Below are positions 53,418 to 57,822 of a DNA stretch of 57,822 nt, one piece after another. The notes below the pieces were generated by a model. It made no database searches. It saw nothing but the letters and a program-made list of their open reading frames with translations, and had not been told where the DNA came from. Every line of letters begins with the position of its first letter. Within the stretch, counting starts at the first letter, position 1. Made by a program: the position numbers and the translations under genes. The stretch is from Pseudomonas sp. A-1. Its GTDB lineage: Bacteria; Pseudomonadota; Gammaproteobacteria; Pseudomonadales; Pseudomonadaceae. The stretch spans positions 1 to 57,822 of the forward strand of contig NZ_SSTC01000023.1 of the NCBI RefSeq assembly GCF_004801855.1. Reading direction: 5' to 3'.

Positions 53418-53945
53418 CGGCATTCATCCAGGCCGACTCGCTACCTTGGTACTGGCTTTCCGTAGTGCTTTTGTAGTGCGGCAAAAAAAACGCTACAAAA
53501 CTGTTGACGAGGGCCCATCCCGCATTGCAGGATGAAGCCACTCCCAGACGCGGGGGCCCTGGCAAGGGGTTCCAGCGTCTCTCCGGCCCACCAGCCGGAC
53601 TCCCGTGCTTGTACTGCCCACAAGGCAGACTGATGAAGTTGACTGGCAAGTTCGTCTGCGGACGAGAAGCGCTGGTGAAACGTCTTCATGATGCTGGCCA
53701 AGGCCGTATGCTGCTCGGTTGAGCCTTCCCGCATCTTCGAACGTCCACCTCCTGCTCCCCGACCCTGCGATCCCGCCGCAGGCTTCAACGCTCTGCCGCC
53801 TTCTGTAGCTCGCTTGGATCAGCGCTACATCAGGCTCAGGTTGAGAGGCGACCCAGCGTGCACTCGTCGGCCTACCGCCGACGGTATCCGGGTCCACCCA
53901 AATTCAGAATCGACGTTTTCGACCGACAATTAAGGGGCTCACACC
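53418..53945. other. 528-base region without a recognised gene
   Basis: Starts with a small AT-rich stretch around an inverted GTAG/CTAC pair (about 53475-53495, with an A8 run). The remainder is GC-rich with overlapping open frames on both strands, none with a ribosome-binding site or family resemblance. It could be a gene remnant or an untranslated RNA; I cannot decide. Confidence 0.4.
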
Positions 53946-54275
53946 ATGAATCTGAACAACCAGCACACTCCCGAAGACCTGGCCAAGCTGTTCGCCACCC
54001 GCAAGGACACCCACGGCAGCCACATCCTGTGGATCAGCGAGTGCGGCGAGGTGCACCTGGACACCCTGGCACCGGAACTCGGCGAGGACGAATTCGAGAA
54101 GCGCACCCCCGGCATGCGCGCCCGCCTGCGCACCTACCACCGCGGCAAGGGCTACGTGGGCAAGAAGGCCGCCGCCGACAAGGAATTCATCGGCCGCGTG
54201 TACCAGACCCTGCAACAGGAATGGCCGGCAGTTCGCAGCCAGCCCGAGATCGCCTACATCGATCGCTACTGCTGA
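53946..54275 (+). CDS. Conserved hypothetical small protein
   Basis: A 109-residue soluble protein: SHILWISECGEVHLDTLAPE and RTYHRGKGYVGKKAA are recognisable blocks. AAGGGG precedes the ATG, and a strong terminator follows its stop, so it is expressed alone. Function unknown. Confidence 0.82.
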   Translation: MNLNNQHTPEDLAKLFATRKDTHGSHILWISECGEVHLDTLAPELGEDEFEKRTPGMRARLRTYHRGKGYVGKKAAADKEFIGRVYQTLQQEWPAVRSQPEIAYIDRYC

Positions 54276-54308
54276 TCGCGGCTGAAACGAGCAACAACCC
54301 TCAGTTTT

Positions 54309-54339
54309 GCCTGACCCTCGCGGGTCAGGCTTTTTTTTT
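54309..54339 (+). terminator. Rho-independent terminator
   Basis: GCCTGACCC/GGGTCAGGC stem with a TCGC loop followed by a run of nine T's, 33 bases after the hypothetical gene. Confidence 0.93.
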
Positions 54340-54434
54340 GCGCGCTCATCCGCCTTCCGTCCCCTGGTCTGGCGAGCCACACCGGGCGGTCTTTACTGAA
54401 TGGGTCATCCATCCGCTCGACGAGGGCCATCATC

Positions 54435-55463
54435 ATGGCCAAGACGATGAAAGCGGCGGTTGTCGCCGCATTCGGCAAGCCGCTGGAGATCCGCGAAGTA
54501 CCGGTACCCACCCCCGGTCCCGGCCAACTGCTGGTGAAGATCGCCGCCTGCGGCGTCTGCCACACCGACCTGCACGCCGCCCAGGGCGACTGGCCGGTCA
54601 AGCCCCAGCCACCGTTCATTCCCGGCCACGAGGGCGTCGGCCACGTGGTCGCCGTGGGCGCCGGGGTCACCCACATCAGGGAAGGCGACCGGGTCGGCAT
54701 TCCCTGGCTGCACTCCGCCTGCGGCCATTGCGAGCACTGCCTGGGCGGCTGGGAAACCCTCTGCCTCGCGCAACACAACACCGGCTACTCGGTGAACGGC
54801 GGCTTCGCCGAATACGCGCTGGCCGAGGCCGAGTACGTCGGCCGTCTGCCGGACAACGTCGGCTTCGTCGAGATCGCGCCGATCCTCTGCGCCGGAGTGA
54901 CCGTCTACAAGGGCCTGAAGATGACCGATACCCGTCCGGGCCAGTGGGTGGCGATCTCCGGCATCGGCGGCCTCGGTCACATGGCCGTGCAGTACGCCTG
55001 CGCCATGGGCCTGAACGTCGCCGCGGTGGACGTCGACGACGCCAAGCTCGAGTTCGCCCGGCGGCTCGGCGCCAGCCTCACCGTCAACGCCCGCCAGCAG
55101 GACCCGGCGGCTTACCTGCAGCAGGAGGTCGGCGGCATGCACGGCGTGCTGGTCACCGCCGTCTCGGCGAAGGCCTTCGAGCAGGCCCTGGGCATGGCCC
55201 GCCGCGGCGGCACCGTCGCCCTCAACGGCCTGCCGCCCGGCGAGTTCAGCCTGTCGATCTTCGACATGGTGCTCAACGGCACCACGGTGCGCGGCTCCAT
55301 CGTCGGTACCCGCCTGGACCTGCAGGAGGCGCTGGACTTCGCCGGCCAGGGCAAGGTGCACGCCACGGTCGCCAGCGAGCCGCTGGAAAACATCAACGAC
55401 ATCTTCGCCCGCATGCACAGGGGGCAGATCGAGGGGCGCATCGTCCTCGACTTCGGCGCCTGA
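54435..55463 (+). CDS. adhP: Zinc-dependent alcohol dehydrogenase (AdhP-type)
   Basis: The 342-residue protein has catalytic zinc ligands in [11 protein letters not shown] and [12 protein letters not shown], four structural-zinc cysteines in [17 protein letters not shown], and the NAD motif [15 protein letters not shown]. It oxidises short alcohols. It lies upstream of, and convergent with, an AraC regulator that is divergent from an aldehyde dehydrogenase. Start at 54435 gives the full family N-terminus. Confidence 0.94.
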   Translation: MAKTMKAAVVAAFGKPLEIREVPVPTPGPGQLLVKIAACGVCHTDLHAAQGDWPVKPQPPFIPGHEGVGHVVAVGAGVTHIREGDRVGIPWLHSACGHCEHCLGGWETLCLAQHNTGYSVNGGFAEYALAEAEYVGRLPDNVGFVEIAPILCAGVTVYKGLKMTDTRPGQWVAISGIGGLGHMAVQYACAMGLNVAAVDVDDAKLEFARRLGASLTVNARQQDPAAYLQQEVGGMHGVLVTAVSAKAFEQALGMARRGGTVALNGLPPGEFSLSIFDMVLNGTTVRGSIVGTRLDLQEALDFAGQGKVHATVASEPLENINDIFARMHRGQIEGRIVLDFGA

Positions 55464-55487
55464 GCCAGCCGCCGGGGCGGGCGTCGC

Positions 55488-56555
55488 TCAGTGCGCGCCG
55501 CCCTGGCGCCACTGCCGCGGGCTGACGCCGAACCAGCGGCGGAAGGCGCGCGAGAAGGCGCTGGTTTCCGAGTAGCCGAGCAGCGGCGCCAGCTCGGAGA
55601 TCGGCAGCTGCTGCTGGCGCAGGTAGTGGGTGGCCAGCTCGCAGCGCACCTTGTCGACCAGCTGGCTGAAGGTGAGGCCCTGCTCGCGCAGGCGGCGCTG
55701 CAGCGACCAGCTGGCCAGGCCCATCTGCTCGGCGACATCCTCCAGGCTCGGCTCGCCGGCCAGCAGCTGCTGGCGCACCCGGGCGCGGGTGTCGTCGACG
55801 ATGTTCGGTGCCTCGCGGCCGGCCAGGCTGAGCTGGCGCAGCGAGTCCTGCATCACCAGCAGCAGGGTCGGGTTGTGCTCGGGCATGGCGCGGCCGAGGT
55901 CGCGCTTGGGGATCAGCAGCGAATTGCACGGCTGCTCGAAGTACACCGGGGCGTCGAACACCTTGCAGTGCTCGTGCCAGTGCTCCGGGCGCGGGTGCTC
56001 GAAGTGCACGGCGCGCGGCGCCCACTGGCTGCCCAGCACGTGGCGGATCAGGTTGAGAGCCATGCCCAGGGTCAGCTCGGCATCCTGGCGGCGGACCAGG
56101 ATGGCGCCGTGGCGCACCTGGTAGTCGAAGCGGTAGCACTCGCCCTCGTCGACCAGGCGGATCAGGCTGTTGCGCTGGTGCAGCGGGAAGGCGCGGGCGA
56201 AGTTGATCAGCGCCTGCTCGAGGGTCGCCGAGCACAGGCCGATGTAGCCGAGCAGGCCGAGTTCCTGCGGCCTGAACTGCTGGCCGTAGTAGAGGCCGAA
56301 GTTGTCGCAGCCGGACTGCCGCGCCGCTTCTTCCAGCACCTGGCAGTAGTTGGGCAGCGCCAGGCTCAGGGTCGGGTGCTGCAATTGCTCGGGGTCGATG
56401 CCCGAGACGCCGAGGATACGGTCGGGATCGCCGCCGTGCCGGTCGATGAAGCTGCACAGGCCGCTGGCGGCCGCGGCCAGCACGCCGCTGTGGCGCTGGG
56501 CGGACAACTCCGGCAGGCCGGCCAGGCCGGCAGGAGGGGCGAGCAACGGGCTCAT
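55488..56555 (-). CDS. AraC-family transcriptional regulator
   Basis: The 355-residue protein has a large N-terminal ligand domain (arabinose-binding-like, about 20-205) and a C-terminal double HTH (about 255-350: PSLEDVAEQMGLASWSLQRR, ELAPLLGYSETSAFSRAFRR and then WFGVSP). ATG 56555 has GGAGAG upstream. It is divergent from the aldehyde dehydrogenase gene and likely controls it. Confidence 0.92.
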   Translation of the reverse strand: MSPLLAPPAGLAGLPELSAQRHSGVLAAAASGLCSFIDRHGGDPDRILGVSGIDPEQLQHPTLSLALPNYCQVLEEAARQSGCDNFGLYYGQQFRPQELGLLGYIGLCSATLEQALINFARAFPLHQRNSLIRLVDEGECYRFDYQVRHGAILVRRQDAELTLGMALNLIRHVLGSQWAPRAVHFEHPRPEHWHEHCKVFDAPVYFEQPCNSLLIPKRDLGRAMPEHNPTLLLVMQDSLRQLSLAGREAPNIVDDTRARVRQQLLAGEPSLEDVAEQMGLASWSLQRRLREQGLTFSQLVDKVRCELATHYLRQQQLPISELAPLLGYSETSAFSRAFRRWFGVSPRQWRQGGAH

Positions 56556-56911
56556 GGTGGAACTCTCCGCAGGAACAACCGGCAATCCCAAGCAAGTTCC
56601 GCGCCGGGCTCTCGCATGCCGCGCCACCCCAGCGCTGGCGCGGTTCACAGGCCGGCGCCGGAAGCGTTCCGCACCGGGACGGTGCGCAAGGCGGGTGGTT
56701 TGGAAACACCCGCAGCGCAACGCCACGGGCGATTTGACCGCGGGTGACACGCGGCCGGCGGCGACGCAAAAGTTGACTTCGCACGACAGCACCTCTCCGC
56801 GACGGTCAAGTCAGGCGGGGACGGGCGGCGCATGATCGTCTCCAGGCCGCCGCGCCCCGCCGTCAGTGCGCAGCGCCACAACTACAAGAATCGTCGTTTC
56901 GGAGAACCCGC
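56556..56911. other. Divergent promoter region
   Basis: 356 bases between the AraC and aldehyde dehydrogenase starts. No gene is supported. Both promoters must lie here, but I see no convincing sigma-70 or sigma-54 boxes. Confidence 0.4.
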
Positions 56912-57822
56912 ATGATCTACGCACAACCGGGCAGCGCAGGCGCCATCCTTTCCCTCAAGCCGCGCTACGGCAACTACATCAACGGTGAGTTCGTCGCGCC
57001 GGTCAACGGCCGCTACTTCACCAACACCACGCCGGTCACCGGCGAAGCGATCGCCGAATTCCCGCGCTCCGATGCCGCCGACATCGAGCTGGCGCTGGAC
57101 GCCGCCCACGCCGCCGCCGATGCCTGGGGTCGTACCTCGGTGCAGGATCGCGCCAACATCCTCTTGAAGATCGCCGACCGCATCGAGCAGAACCTGGAAG
57201 TGCTCGCCGTCGCCGAGACCTGGGACAACGGCAAGGCCGTGCGCGAGACCCTCAACGCCGACGTGCCGCTCTCCGCTGACCACTTCCGCTACTTCGCCGG
57301 CTGCATCCGCGCCCAGGAAGGCAGCGCCGCCGAGATCAACGACACCACCGCCGCCTACCACTTCCACGAGCCGCTGGGCGTGGTCGGCCAGATCATCCCG
57401 TGGAACTTCCCGCTGCTGATGGCGGCCTGGAAGCTGGCCCCGGCGCTGGCCGCCGGCAACTGCATCGTGCTGAAGCCCGCCGAGCAGACCCCGCTGTCGA
57501 TCATGGTGCTGGCCGAGATCATCGCCGACCTGCTGCCGCCGGGCGTGCTGAACATCGTCCAGGGCTTCGGCCGCGAGGCCGGCGAGGCGCTGGCCACCAG
57601 CAAGCGCATCGCCAAGATCGCCTTCACCGGCTCCACCCCGGTTGGCTCGCACATCCTCAAGTGCGCCGCCGAGAACATCATCCCCAGCACCGTCGAACTG
57701 GGCGGCAAGTCGCCGAACATCTTCTTCGAAGACATCATGCGCGCCGAGCCTGCGTTCATCGAGAAGGCCGCCGAGGGCCTGGTGCTGGCCTTCTTCAACC
57801 AGGGCGAGGTGTGCACCTGCCC
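56912..57822 (+). CDS. NAD-dependent aldehyde dehydrogenase (ExaC/AcoD-like), 3' truncated by window
   Basis: The first 303 codons contain the cofactor segment [45 protein letters not shown] (general base Glu) and FNQGEVCTC with the catalytic cysteine, at which the window ends. The N-terminus [18 protein letters not shown] fits acetaldehyde-type dehydrogenases. TTCGGAGAACCCGC precedes the ATG. With AdhP nearby, a two-step alcohol oxidation is likely. Confidence 0.94.
   Translation, partial: MIYAQPGSAGAILSLKPRYGNYINGEFVAPVNGRYFTNTTPVTGEAIAEFPRSDAADIELALDAAHAAADAWGRTSVQDRANILLKIADRIEQNLEVLAVAETWDNGKAVRETLNADVPLSADHFRYFAGCIRAQEGSAAEINDTTAAYHFHEPLGVVGQIIPWNFPLLMAAWKLAPALAAGNCIVLKPAEQTPLSIMVLAEIIADLLPPGVLNIVQGFGREAGEALATSKRIAKIAFTGSTPVGSHILKCAAENIIPSTVELGGKSPNIFFEDIMRAEPAFIEKAAEGLVLAFFNQGEVCTC

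Noticed and set aside
1-57822. tRNA or rRNA genes, replication origin
   Set aside because: No cloverleaf, rRNA-like or DnaA-box-rich sequence was recognised by eye; a tRNAscan and Rfam run would be decisive.

Overview
The window is high-GC DNA typical of a Pseudomonas-like gammaproteobacterium (XenA-, TrhA-, ZapE- and PA4872-like genes; dispersed Pseudomonas-type extragenic palindromes). Its theme is aerobic growth on methylated amines. The genes present can be assembled into one route: trimethylamine to TMAO (Tmm), TMAO to dimethylamine plus formaldehyde (Tdm), dimethylamine to methylamine (DmmABC), methylamine to gamma-glutamylmethylamide (GmaS), then N-methylglutamate (MgsABC), then glutamate plus methylene-THF (MgdABCD), and finally formyl-THF and formate (FolD, PurU). 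Two ammonium transporters and an SMR exporter sit beside these genes. Functions are inferred from protein sequence, length, motifs and gene order; no search was run.

Layout: 0.3-8.3 kb holds an IclR regulator and the leftward purU-folD-mgdABCD operon. 8.5-20.2 kb holds accessory redox genes (LysR/DJ-1 pair, XenA, an HD-nucleotidyltransferase fusion, TrhA, a MerR-controlled cluster, CspA, a luciferase-like monooxygenase, a MobA-like hydroxylase). 20.2-25.2 kb is a mosaic island: a decayed regulator copy, an AT-rich ATPase plus PD-(D/E)XK-type nuclease pair that looks like an undescribed defence module, a TAAGCC tandem repeat, an IS5-type remnant, and a complete IS4-family element inserted in the loop of a REP-like hairpin. 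25.2-32.1 kb holds an XRE-cupin regulator divergent from gmaS-mgsABC and amt. 32.1-39.4 kb is mostly housekeeping and signalling. 39.5-43.9 kb is dmmABCD plus an SMR gene. 44.1-47 kb holds zapE, a yeast-type cytosine deaminase and small unknowns. 47.2-53.4 kb is leftward tmm-tdm-amt with a divergent LuxR-PAS gene. 53.9-57.8 kb holds alcohol and aldehyde dehydrogenases with an AraC regulator; the aldehyde dehydrogenase runs off the end.

A 17-bp dyad of the form GNGAA-N7-TTCYC occurs 36-90 bp upstream of the first gene of all four methylamine units (purU, gmaS, dmmA, tmm), with a second, related copy farther upstream of gmaS. This suggests one regulator, possibly the XRE-cupin protein, controls the scattered operons as a single regulon.
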